In this document: positions 8,016-15,561 of the stretch, piece after piece
Layout: the number at the start of each line of letters is the position of its first letter
Position numbering within the stretch: the stretch's first letter is position 1
From: Solitalea lacus
GTDB taxonomy: Bacteria; Bacteroidota; Bacteroidia; Sphingobacteriales; Sphingobacteriaceae
Direction: 5' to 3'
Assembly: GCF_022014595.1 (NCBI RefSeq)
Contig: NZ_CP091740.1
Location: 682,001-746,000 of the forward strand
DNA: 64,000 nucleotides
Notes under the pieces: model-generated
What the model was told of the DNA's origin: nothing
Database searches by the model: none
What the model saw: the letters and a program-made list of their open reading frames with translations, nothing else
Made by a program: the position numbers and the translations under genes

Positions 8016-9317
8016 ATGAACATAGAGTCGATATATAATCTTTATAAGGAGTACCCAGTAATCAGTACTGATACAAGGAAGATAACTCCAAACAGTATTT
8101 TCTTTGCATTAAAGGGAGATAATTTCAACGCCAATCAATTTGCTAAACAAGCGCTTGAAAACGGGGCAGTGTATGCAATTATTGATGAAAAAGAATATAA
8201 AGAAAATGAACGCTTTATTTTGGTTGAGGATGCTTTATGTACTTTACAGGAACTTGCGAAGTGTCATCGCAATCAACTCAAAATTCCTTTTTTAGGAATC
8301 ACTGGTACTAATGGAAAAACTACAACTAAAGAACTGATTAATTCGGTGCTCTCTCAAAAATTCAAAACGCATGCCACCGTGGGTAATCTGAATAATCATA
8401 TTGGTGTGCCATTGACAATTCTGGCAATCGATGGAAGTGTTGATTTTGCAATAATTGAAATGGGTGCAAATCATCAGCGAGAGATTGCATTGTTGTCAAG
8501 TATAGCTAATCCGGAATTTGGTATAATTACAAATGTTGGAAAAGCGCATTTGGAAGGATTTGGTGGTTTTGAAGGTGTTATGAAAGGTAAAAAGGAATTG
8601 TATGACCATCTTCTTGAAAATAATGGGCTTGCGTTTGTCAATAAAGACAACAACTACTTGATGGAAATGGCATCGACTCTAAAGCGTGTTGTTCATTATG
8701 GAGAAGGAGCTGAAAATACAGTTCGTGGTCGTAAGCATAATTTAAGTGAAGATACCGTTACGTTAGACTGGTCTACTGCTGAGGCTAATGAGTGGCAAAC
8801 TGTTAAAAGTAACTTGGTTGGCGGCTATAATTTTGAGAATGTGCTGGCAGCTATCTGCATAGGTCACTACTTTGGTTTAACTTCCGATCAGATTAAAGCC
8901 GGAGTAGAAAGTTATTATCCTAAGAATAATCGGTCACAAGCATTAAAGACAGCCAAGAATTCCCTGATCTGCGATTTCTATAATGCTAATCCAAGCAGTA
9001 TGGCTGCAGCGATAAGCAATTTTGCACATAATAAGGCGGTAAATAAGCTTGCTATTTTGGCTGATATGTTTGAACTCGGTGAATATAGTTCAGAGGAGCA
9101 TTTGAAAGTTATTAATCAGCTTAAAGCTGAAGGTATTAATAATGCTATTTTAGTAGGGAAACATTTTTATGGCCTAAAGGATGCTTCAGAATTTAAGTTT
9201 TTTGAAACAACAGAAGAGGCTGCATCATATTTAAGAACCCACCCTGTTGAAAATGCCAACATATTAGTAAAAGGTTCTCGTGGGATGAAACTAGAAACTC
9301 TTTCAGAATTGCTATAG
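8016..9317 (+). CDS. murF: UDP-N-acetylmuramoyl-tripeptide--D-alanyl-D-alanine ligase
   Basis: Last cytoplasmic Mur ligase. It uses ATP to add D-Ala-D-Ala to UDP-MurNAc-tripeptide. Features in order: the N-terminal UDP-binding domain with STDTRK (near residue 18), the ATP P-loop GITGTNGKTTTKELI, NLNNHIGVPLT, the Mur-ligase EMGANHQREI motif, and a C-terminal domain with FYNANPSSM. The ATG at 8016 gives 433 residues and a normal N-terminus (MNIESIYNLYKEYP). A TTG at 7989 would add nine residues not expected in the family. It is separated from gldJ by a terminator and ends at a bidirectional hairpin shared with the convergent E2 gene. Confidence 0.95.
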   Translation: MNIESIYNLYKEYPVISTDTRKITPNSIFFALKGDNFNANQFAKQALENGAVYAIIDEKEYKENERFILVEDALCTLQELAKCHRNQLKIPFLGITGTNGKTTTKELINSVLSQKFKTHATVGNLNNHIGVPLTILAIDGSVDFAIIEMGANHQREIALLSSIANPEFGIITNVGKAHLEGFGGFEGVMKGKKELYDHLLENNGLAFVNKDNNYLMEMASTLKRVVHYGEGAENTVRGRKHNLSEDTVTLDWSTAEANEWQTVKSNLVGGYNFENVLAAICIGHYFGLTSDQIKAGVESYYPKNNRSQALKTAKNSLICDFYNANPSSMAAAISNFAHNKAVNKLAILADMFELGEYSSEEHLKVINQLKAEGINNAILVGKHFYGLKDASEFKFFETTEEAASYLRTHPVENANILVKGSRGMKLETLSELL

Positions 9318-9334
9318 ACTAATAAACTCTATTA

Positions 9335-9373
9335 AAAAAATACCTCGTTATAATTATTAACGAGGTATTTTTT
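9335..9373. terminator. Bidirectional terminator between murF and the E2 gene
   Basis: An A-rich tract and ATACCTCGTTA pair with TAACGAGGTAT and a T-tract around a short loop. A-tract on one side and T-tract on the other make it usable from both strands. Confidence 0.85.
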
Positions 9374-9393
9374 ATGTATCAAACTTTTTTTCT

Positions 9394-11022
9394 TTACACT
9401 AATAAACGAAGCGGTTCTTCTAATAAACCTTTAAGGGTTTGCAAGAATTCAGACCCTGTAGCTCCATCTACAACGCGGTGGTCACAAGATAAAGTGACTT
9501 TCATTACATTACCTGGAATAACTTGACCGTTCTTAACAACTGGTACCTGACTAATCCCTCCAACTGCTAAAATACAAGCATCAGGTGGATTGATAATAGC
9601 TGTGAACTGGTCAATACCATACATACCCAAGTTAGAAATTGTAAAGGTAGAACCCTCCCAATCTGCTGGTTGTAATTTTTTATCTTTTGCTTTTTGAGCA
9701 TATTCTTTTACTTCTGCAGAAATAGTTGAAAGCGATTTAGTGTCAGCAAAACGAACTACTGGAACTAATAAGCCATCTTCAACAGCTACTGCTACTCCAA
9801 TGTTCACATGGTTGTTGTAACGGATCTTGTCGCCTAACCAACTTGAGTTTACTTTAGGGTGTTTTTTCAATGCAACTGCTACAGCTTTCAATACAATATC
9901 GTTAAACGAAACTTTAACAGTTCCTAGCTCATTGATTCGTTTACGCGCTTCAATTGCTTGATCCATATCAATTGACATGGTAAGGTAAAAATGTGGTGCG
10001 GTAAATAAGCTTTCTGATAAACGACGAGCAATGGTTTTGCGCATTTGTGTTACCGGAACCTCTGTAAAGCTTTCTTGTCCGTATACTGCTGGAGCAGAAA
10101 CTGAAGCTGGTGTGCCGGTAGTAGCGGCAACCTTAGCTTGAGCAGGTGCTGCAGTTGGAGAGAAGCTTTCAATATCTTTTTTAACAATACGGCCGCCTTC
10201 TGCACTTCCTTTAACTTGAGAAAGATCAATTCCTTTGTCCTGGGCAATTTTACGAGCTAAAGGAGAAGCTTTTACCCTTCCATCTGTTGATGCAGAAGTT
10301 GCTGTTTCTTTTGGCGCAGATGTTTGTGTAGTGATAGTCTGTGTTGTCTCAGTTTTTGAGGCTGTTCCGGCAGGAGCTGCTTGCAATAACGGTGCAACAT
10401 CAGTTCCTGGCTTGCCAACAATTGCGATAATATCGTTAACCTTAGCAGCTTCACCCTCTTTTACGCCAACATATAATAATGTTCCTTCTGCATACGCAGT
10501 TACTTCCATTGTGGCTTTGTCGGTTTCTACGTCTGCAATGGTATCATCAGATTTAATCGTATCTCCCACTTGCTTATACCATTTATTGATAACACCCTCC
10601 GTCATAGTGTCACTCAATAAAGGCATTCGAATTACAGTAGCTCCTAAAGATTCTGGCGTTACAGTTGGGGTACTGCTTTGAACTGCGGCTGGTGCAGGAG
10701 TTGTTGCAGCTGGGGTAACAGAGGCGGTTGCGTTTGCTGAACCATTTCCACCTCCAGCTTCTAAAGCTGATTTATAATCTTCACCTTCTGCACCCAAAAC
10801 GGCAATAACAGCATCAACCGGGACTGCTTGGCCTTCTTCTACACCAATGTATAATAAGGTGCCTTCTTGAAACGATTCAAAATCCATGGTAGCTTTGTCA
10901 GTTTCTACTTCGGCAACTACATCGCCAGCTTTCACCTTGTCACCAACTTTTTTATGCCATTTTGCCAAAACCCCTTCGGTCATGGTATCGCTCATTTTTG
11001 GCATGCGTACTACTTCAGCCAT
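9394..11022 (-). CDS. Pyruvate dehydrogenase E2 (dihydrolipoamide acetyltransferase)
   Basis: A 542-residue E2 core subunit that moves the acetyl group from E1 to CoA. Domains in order: lipoyl domain 1 with lipoyl Lys43 in ETDKATMDF, a flexible Ala/Thr/Pro linker, lipoyl domain 2 (from about residue 130) with ETDKATMEV, a second linker, a peripheral subunit-binding domain (VKASPLARKIAQDKG), and a C-terminal catalytic acetyltransferase domain with the HxxxDG motif CDHRVVDGAT. Two lipoyl domains and the adjacent E1-alpha gene favour pyruvate over 2-oxoglutarate or branched-chain acids. E1-alpha lies upstream on the same strand. E1-beta and E3 are not in the window. Confidence 0.94.
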   Translation of the reverse strand: MAEVVRMPKMSDTMTEGVLAKWHKKVGDKVKAGDVVAEVETDKATMDFESFQEGTLLYIGVEEGQAVPVDAVIAVLGAEGEDYKSALEAGGGNGSANATASVTPAATTPAPAAVQSSTPTVTPESLGATVIRMPLLSDTMTEGVINKWYKQVGDTIKSDDTIADVETDKATMEVTAYAEGTLLYVGVKEGEAAKVNDIIAIVGKPGTDVAPLLQAAPAGTASKTETTQTITTQTSAPKETATSASTDGRVKASPLARKIAQDKGIDLSQVKGSAEGGRIVKKDIESFSPTAAPAQAKVAATTGTPASVSAPAVYGQESFTEVPVTQMRKTIARRLSESLFTAPHFYLTMSIDMDQAIEARKRINELGTVKVSFNDIVLKAVAVALKKHPKVNSSWLGDKIRYNNHVNIGVAVAVEDGLLVPVVRFADTKSLSTISAEVKEYAQKAKDKKLQPADWEGSTFTISNLGMYGIDQFTAIINPPDACILAVGGISQVPVVKNGQVIPGNVMKVTLSCDHRVVDGATGSEFLQTLKGLLEEPLRLLV

Positions 11023-11128
11023 ATTTCTTTTAATTAGAATAGTTGTTGTGTTGTGCTTATAAAGTAAGAGTTACGAATGGTAAGCCCCCTTCGCTCAGCA
11101 CCCATAACTCAAAATTTCTTATTGCGAG

Positions 11129-11173
11129 TTACAAGTTAAGGGTTATGATTTCTTCATAACCCTTAACTTGTAA
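11129..11173. repeat. Perfect 20-bp palindrome between E1-alpha and E2 genes
   Basis: TTACAAGTTAAGGGTTATGA at 11129-11148 and its exact complement at 11154-11173, with a five-nt loop (TTTCT). It begins four nt past the E1-alpha stop codon in the direction of transcription. No T-tract follows on the minus strand. It could attenuate read-through into E2, protect an mRNA 3' end, or be a dispersed palindromic element. Confidence 0.75.
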
Positions 11174-11177
11174 TTAA

Positions 11178-12173
11178 TTAGTCCATAACGTATGGGTAGT
11201 CTTCCTGAACGTAAACATCTTTGTAAAGCTCAGATGGGTCAGGATAGTTTGATTCTTCTGCAAATTTTACCGAATCTTCAACAATCTCTTTCACTTTAGC
11301 TTCAATTTCTTCAAACCATGCTTCATCAGCATATTTGTTGGTAAGAATAGTATTTTTTACCTGCTCAACCGGATCTTTTGCTTTGTATTCTTCTACCTCT
11401 TCTTTAGTACGGTACTTAGCCGGATCTGACATTGAATGGCCTTTGTAACGATAAGTGCGGATTTCAAGGAATGAAGGTCCTTCTCCTGCGCGTGCACGTT
11501 GAACAGCACGATCAATAGCTTCGTGAACTGCTTCACAGCTCATGCCGTCAACTGGTTCAGAAGGCATGTCAAAACCTAAGCCTATTTTGTAAATATCAGG
11601 CATGTTGGTAGTGCGTTGCACTGAAGTTCCCATAGCATAACCGTTGTTTTCGCAGATAAAGATTACCGGAATATTCCAAATCATAGCCATGTTAAAGGTC
11701 TCGTTAAGCGCTCCCTGACGAACCGCTCCGTCTCCCATAAAACATAAACAAACCGCATCATCTCCTTTATATTGAGAAGCAAAGGCAATCCCCGCTCCTA
11801 AAGGAATCTGTCCTCCAACAATCCCATGTCCTCCGTAAAAATTATGCTCTTTAGAGAAAAAGTGCATTGATCCACCTTTCCCTTTTGAACAACCGGTTTC
11901 TTTACCATACAATTCAGCCATACACTCGCGTGCTGAAACCCCCTTGCCTAAAGCTAAAGCATGGTCACGGTAGGCGGTAATAAACCCATCCTTCGGTAAA
12001 GTAGCTGACAAAGCCCCTGCGGCTACGGCTTCCTGACCTATGTATAAGTGACAAAATCCTCTGATTTTTTGCTGGCCGTATAGTTGACCAGAACGTTCTT
12101 CAAACTTTCTCATCAGGTACATTTGCTCGTACCATTGCAGATAAGTTTCTTTAGTGATTGCTATAGAACTCAT
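11178..12173 (-). CDS. pdhA: Pyruvate dehydrogenase E1 component alpha subunit
   Basis: A 331-residue thiamine-diphosphate enzyme subunit that, with E1-beta, decarboxylates pyruvate and acetylates the E2 lipoyl group. The ThDP-binding motif runs from GDGAVRQGALNETFNMA to ENNGYAMGT. YRDHALALGKG and the TYRYKGHSMSDPAKYRT phosphorylation-loop-type segment are typical of PDH E1-alpha. It is upstream of the E2 gene with a 155-nt gap holding a long palindrome. E1-beta is absent from the locus and must be elsewhere. A minus-strand -7 element lies 36 nt upstream. Confidence 0.95.
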   Translation of the reverse strand: MSSIAITKETYLQWYEQMYLMRKFEERSGQLYGQQKIRGFCHLYIGQEAVAAGALSATLPKDGFITAYRDHALALGKGVSARECMAELYGKETGCSKGKGGSMHFFSKEHNFYGGHGIVGGQIPLGAGIAFASQYKGDDAVCLCFMGDGAVRQGALNETFNMAMIWNIPVIFICENNGYAMGTSVQRTTNMPDIYKIGLGFDMPSEPVDGMSCEAVHEAIDRAVQRARAGEGPSFLEIRTYRYKGHSMSDPAKYRTKEEVEEYKAKDPVEQVKNTILTNKYADEAWFEEIEAKVKEIVEDSVKFAEESNYPDPSELYKDVYVQEDYPYVMD

Positions 12174-12471
12174 TCTTAAAGTTTATCAGCTTTTAATTTT
12201 TGCGATTGCAAATGTATCAATAAAAAAGTAAAATGTAAATGTGAATACCTTTATCTGCATTACTTAGATAATATTTTAAAATAAGGGCTCGTTTATAGCA
12301 AAGTTGTAAAGCGAAACCAAGCTGTTGAAAATGTAATAAATATGTAACTTTTATGGTTGAGCATCGTAAAAAGTGCTACGGTAAGTTACCGCCTGTTTCG
12401 GCACGGTTTTAACTTATAACTTGAAGTAACGAGTAATAAATTTTAGTTTTGAAACGATTAATCTGGATGGC
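12174..12471. other. 298-nt divergent intergenic region with a small structured element
   Basis: Besides the pdhA -7 element, the stretch 12373-12404 can fold: outer GTGC (12373-12376) with GCAC (12401-12404), inner CGGT with ACCG, then GGTTTT. I recognise no known riboswitch or small RNA. The rest is AT-rich, with no credible gene. Confidence 0.35.
12209..12216 (-). promoter_or_regulatory. Bacteroidota -7 box (TACATTTG) for pdhA
   Basis: The minus strand reads TACATTTG, matching TAnnTTTG, 36 nt before the pdhA ATG. Confidence 0.5.
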
Positions 12472-13023
12472 ATGAAAAAAATACTACTCTTATTAGTTTT
12501 CGTTATTTCGGCCAATGCAGTGAGTGCGCAGTCGAAAGCAATAAAGGATTTGTTTTCATCAAAACCTGAACAACAAAAAGAAGTTTCAGACCCTGATTCG
12601 TTAGGATATCTGTACTATTCACAACTGTTCGGATTTAGTTTAGCTTCAAAAGCAAATACAAAGTTATTCGACTTTATTTACGACTGGTTGGGTACCCCTT
12701 ATCGTTTTGGAGGAAACACGAGAAATGGGATTGATTGTTCTCGTTTTGTGAACAAAGTGTACGATGCTGTATACAATACGTTTTTGGGAGGTGCCTCATC
12801 TAGAGATATTTACAAAAATGTAAGGCCTGTAGATAAAGAAGATTTAAAAGAAGGAGATTTCGTTTTCTTTAAAATGGGTAAAAAGTATATTTCGCATATA
12901 GGCGTTTATTTAGGCAATGGTAAGTTTGCTCATTCATCCTCGTCAAAGGGAGTAAGTATCTCCGACTTGAATGACCCTTACTTTAAACGTTATTTCTTCA
13001 AAGGTGGAAGAATGCAAGAATAG
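12472..13023 (+). CDS. NlpC/P60 (C40) family peptidase
   Basis: A 183-residue exported cysteine peptidase. The Sec signal peptide covers residues 1-20 (hydrophobic LLLLVFVI, cleavage after VSAQ or nearby). The catalytic domain starts near residue 65 with LGTPYRFGGNTRNGIDCSRFV: Cys89 is the nucleophile and His142 in SHIGVYLG the base, with His154 in KFAHSS as a likely third polar residue. Such enzymes cleave peptidoglycan stem peptides between D-Glu and the diamino acid. There is no lipobox, so it is probably free in the periplasm or secreted. It is monocistronic and ends at a terminator facing a convergent membrane-protein gene. Confidence 0.9.
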   Translation: MKKILLLLVFVISANAVSAQSKAIKDLFSSKPEQQKEVSDPDSLGYLYYSQLFGFSLASKANTKLFDFIYDWLGTPYRFGGNTRNGIDCSRFVNKVYDAVYNTFLGGASSRDIYKNVRPVDKEDLKEGDFVFFKMGKKYISHIGVYLGNGKFAHSSSSKGVSISDLNDPYFKRYFFKGGRMQE

Positions 13024-13050
13024 AACCATCAAAACTAAAAATCAAATATA

Positions 13051-13078
13051 AAGGGTCTGTGTAATGCGGGCCCTTTTT
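13051..13078 (+). terminator. Terminator after the C40 peptidase gene
   Basis: AAGGGTC pairs with GGCCCTT (one wobble), followed by five T residues, 28 nt after the stop. Confidence 0.7.
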
Positions 13079-13085
13079 CTTTGAA

Positions 13086-13802
13086 TTAAAGTCCCATCAT
13101 TCTGCTTTCAAGATCATCCGATCGTCCATCTCCACCATCAATTTTATAAAGATATATGAACATGAAATTGGCAGCTATTGCTCCGAAGGTATGCCATAAG
13201 AAATGGGTGCCCATGGGCAGAATTACCCAGTTATCAGCAATGCGAAAAAAAAGCCCCAGGCCAAAAGAAACCAGTGCTAATGCCGGGTATATCCATTTAT
13301 AGAAATTGTTTATGATAAGGTGTGAAAAAGTTGGTCCCACAACTATTGCCGCCATAAATCCATAATTTATGTTGATTGCTGAATGGTTATTTTCTACTGT
13401 GCTGAATTTCCAGATGACACTCATAATTATGAGCGCGGCTAACATGATGGAAGCTGTGTAATACCTCTTTCGTGTTACTTTATAAAGCAGATATACACCA
13501 GCCATAAAGCACAAAATCAAAATTGGTATCCAATCCATTAGCAGAAATACATGGGACCTACGGAAAGCATGGTAGAACAATCCTCCAATTGCTCCTATTC
13601 CTAAAAATGTAACACATGTGGTAAGGAACAAAAAATCTTTATAATGCCCCTTTAGCTTAATTGCCCAGTAAATGGTCATAACTACGAATAAAAGGCATGA
13701 TAATGCATTAAATGGCTCAACAATAAAGTAATCTAAATTAGTTTCGGTGTAAACAGGTCCGCCATCAGGAAGTAGCTGTAACAAGGTAGAAAACAAAGAC
13801 AT
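13086..13802 (-). CDS. CREST-superfamily membrane protein (alkaline-ceramidase-like)
   Basis: A 238-residue protein with about seven hydrophobic helices. Motifs resemble the CREST hydrolases (alkaline ceramidase, PAQR): FIVEPFNALSCL near residue 30 (conserved Ser), GGLFYHAFRRSHVFLLMDWIP near 75-95 (His and Asp), and GTHFLWHTFGA near 198-208 (two His). In that superfamily the Ser, Asp and three His residues form a zinc site that hydrolyses lipid amides. The order and spacing here fit, but the assignment is by eye and the activity is inference. Bacteroidota of this class make sphingolipids, so a ceramide-type substrate is conceivable. Convergent with the C40 peptidase gene; no operon partner. 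Confidence 0.6.
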   Translation of the reverse strand: MSLFSTLLQLLPDGGPVYTETNLDYFIVEPFNALSCLLFVVMTIYWAIKLKGHYKDFLFLTTCVTFLGIGAIGGLFYHAFRRSHVFLLMDWIPILILCFMAGVYLLYKVTRKRYYTASIMLAALIIMSVIWKFSTVENNHSAININYGFMAAIVVGPTFSHLIINNFYKWIYPALALVSFGLGLFFRIADNWVILPMGTHFLWHTFGAIAANFMFIYLYKIDGGDGRSDDLESRMMGL

Positions 13803-13934
13803 AATCAGTCCTCCTATAACTCAAGTAACTCAACAATACAGGAAATGTTTAAGCTTTTTGATAATTTACGAAAAAAAACGTTTCGATGCTTTTACGTGAT
13901 TACTTTTTGCTTTGTTTAATTTAAGAATGTAATT

Positions 13935-14723
13935 ATGACAATCGATATGTATCAGGTTGATGCCTTTAGTTCTCAATTGTTTAAGGGGAATCCTGCTGCA
14001 GTATGTATTTTGAATGAATGGCTAACTGATAAACAGTTGGGTTGTATTGCGGCTGAAAATAATCTTTCTGCAACCGCTTTTCTTGTTAACAAGGAAGAGT
14101 ATTTTGAACTACGGTGGTTTACCCCAGAGGTGGAGGTGATGTTATGTGGACATGCTACGATTGCCTGTGCCTTGGTGCTGTACGATGAATTAGGCTATAC
14201 AAAAAATGAAATTTTATTTGAAACAAAAAGTGGAAGAATAAGTGTTAGGAAGGAAAATAAAATGTTTGTGCTAAACTTTCCGAAAGATGAGCCGGTTTGG
14301 GTTGAAGAAGTGCCGTGGCAACTAATTGAAGGATTAAATTGTTCGATTGTTGAAGTGTGGAAAGGTAATACTGACTACATGGTGGTAATACAAACTCAAA
14401 GTGAAATTGAACAACTCAAGCTCGATCTGCAAGTAATCAGTACGATAGAAGCAAGAGGTGTAATAGTTACTTCCATTGGTGATGAAGTTGATTTTGTTTC
14501 TCGTTTTTTTGCTCCACAGTCTGGAATTAATGAAGATCAGGTAACGGGTTCTGCACACGCTTTGCTTACGCCTTATTGGGCAAATAAATTAAATAAAACC
14601 ACCTTTTATGCCCGACAATTATCAAAAAGGGGTGGCAACTTAAAATGCAGATTGCTCGATGATAGGGTTGAAGTTGCAGGAACTGCCAAATTGTATTTGA
14701 AAGGTCAAATCTTTATAGAATGA
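13935..14723 (+). CDS. PhzF-family protein lacking the catalytic glutamate
   Basis: A 262-residue two-domain protein of the PhzF/diaminopimelate-epimerase fold. Recognisable parts are YQVDAFSSQLFKGNPAAVCIL at the N-terminus, LRWFTPEVEVMLCGHATIACA near residues 65-85, and EDQVTGSAHALLTPYW near 205. PhzF uses Glu45 in NLSES as its acid/base. Here the aligned segment is NLSATAF, with Ala46 in that place (codon GCA, read directly). This protein therefore probably does not do PhzF chemistry, though fold and substrate pocket may be kept. The ATGA overlap with the next gene (14720-14723) indicates translational coupling with a VOC protein. The physiological role of most non-phenazine members is unknown. 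Confidence 0.85.
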   Translation: MTIDMYQVDAFSSQLFKGNPAAVCILNEWLTDKQLGCIAAENNLSATAFLVNKEEYFELRWFTPEVEVMLCGHATIACALVLYDELGYTKNEILFETKSGRISVRKENKMFVLNFPKDEPVWVEEVPWQLIEGLNCSIVEVWKGNTDYMVVIQTQSEIEQLKLDLQVISTIEARGVIVTSIGDEVDFVSRFFAPQSGINEDQVTGSAHALLTPYWANKLNKTTFYARQLSKRGGNLKCRLLDDRVEVAGTAKLYLKGQIFIE

Positions 14724-15379
14724 AAATACACAGTCTTAAACTGAAAACAAGAAACCTGAGTGCCATTGAGCTTTTTTACGGCAAACAGCTGGGGCTGCTT
14801 TATTCAAAAAGCAATGATTCTGTTATTCAGTTTAAGATTGGAGATTCTATGCTGATTTTTGAACAAGCAGACAGCATGCTAAATTATTGTTATCATTTTG
14901 CTTTTAATATTCCTTGTAACCAACTTGAAAATGCAATAGAATGGATTGGCAACTATGTTAATTTATTGCCTGTTGATAATGTGGGGAATCAAATTGCAAA
15001 TTTCACTAATTGGAATGCTCGTTCCATTTACTTTTTTGATCCTGTGGGTAATATTGTTGAGTTTATAGTGCGGTTTAATCTTAAAAACGAAGTGTCCGAA
15101 GTATTTTCAGCAAATTCATTATTGAGTTTAAGTGAGATTGGAATTATTGTTAGTGATATTAATGTTGCAATTGCGGATTTTAAAGAACGCTATGAACTTA
15201 AGGTTTTCGTTCCCTCTACTGCATCTGATCATTTTGTGGCAATGGGTAATGATAGGGGGCTGTTTATTCTTTCCACTTTAAACCGGCATTGGTTTCCTAC
15301 TAAAATTCCGGCCGTATCTTATCCAACGGAGGTTAGATTTGAGAATGAAAAGGGCATGGTTTACGAAATAATGTTTTAA
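14720..15379 (+). CDS. VOC-superfamily (glyoxalase/dioxygenase fold) protein
   Basis: A 219-residue protein with two vicinal-oxygen-chelate modules. The first starts HSLKLKTRNLSAIELFYGKQLGL and includes ARSIYFFDPVGNIVEFI. The second starts LSEIGIIVSDINVAIADFKERYELKV. The FxDPxGNxxEF motif is a common metal-ligand strand (final Glu); other ligands are less clear. Function is not predictable: the fold covers glyoxalase I, dioxygenases and antibiotic-binding proteins. It is translationally coupled to the PhzF-like gene, so the two may act on one small molecule. It ends 75 nt before the threonine leader peptide. Confidence 0.75.
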   Translation: MKIHSLKLKTRNLSAIELFYGKQLGLLYSKSNDSVIQFKIGDSMLIFEQADSMLNYCYHFAFNIPCNQLENAIEWIGNYVNLLPVDNVGNQIANFTNWNARSIYFFDPVGNIVEFIVRFNLKNEVSEVFSANSLLSLSEIGIIVSDINVAIADFKERYELKVFVPSTASDHFVAMGNDRGLFILSTLNRHWFPTKIPAVSYPTEVRFENEKGMVYEIMF

Positions 15380-15404
15380 AATTTGCATATTATTAATGTT
15401 TTAT

Positions 15405-15434
15405 TTTGAATTGTTAATAAAAGTTTTAAGTTTG
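15405..15434 (+). promoter_or_regulatory. Complete Bacteroidota promoter of the threonine operon
   Basis: -33 TTTG at 15405-15408, an 18-nt spacer, and -7 TAAGTTTG at 15427-15434. This is the only candidate in the window where I found both elements at good spacing. Transcription would start near 15441, about 13 nt before the leader-peptide GTG. Confidence 0.7.
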
Positions 15435-15453
15435 CGTTAGATAATTAATAATA

Positions 15454-15561
15454 GTGAAAGTCGCGCAATTAAATATTGATACTTTAACCATCACCGCCCT
15501 GGTGATTGTTTGCGCTATTTCTATTATTACCACCACAATTATTACCCCTTTGGGGGTATAA
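15454..15561 (+). CDS. thrL: Threonine operon leader peptide (Thr/Ile-rich)
   Basis: A 35-codon ORF starting at GTG, with no other usable start in frame, ending TAA at 15559-15561. It has seven Thr and eight Ile codons. The densest run is residues 22-31, read as I-S-I-I-T-T-T-I-I-T; another is T-L-T-I-T at residues 10-14. This is the composition of attenuation leader peptides such as enterobacterial ThrL, where stalling at Thr and Ile codons governs read-through. It sits about 13 nt after a predicted start site and 102 nt before thrA. A six-bp hairpin, TACCCC (15543-15548) with GGGGTA (15553-15558), covers its end. Composition, position and promoter agree; the mechanism is inferred. Confidence 0.75.
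   Translation: MKVAQLNIDTLTITALVIVCAISIITTTIITPLGV

Noticed and set aside
10235-10681. A 148-codon open frame opposite the E2 gene
   Set aside because: It lies fully antisense to two lipoyl domains and a low-complexity linker, has Ala/Val/Ser-rich composition typical of antisense shadows, and matches no family.
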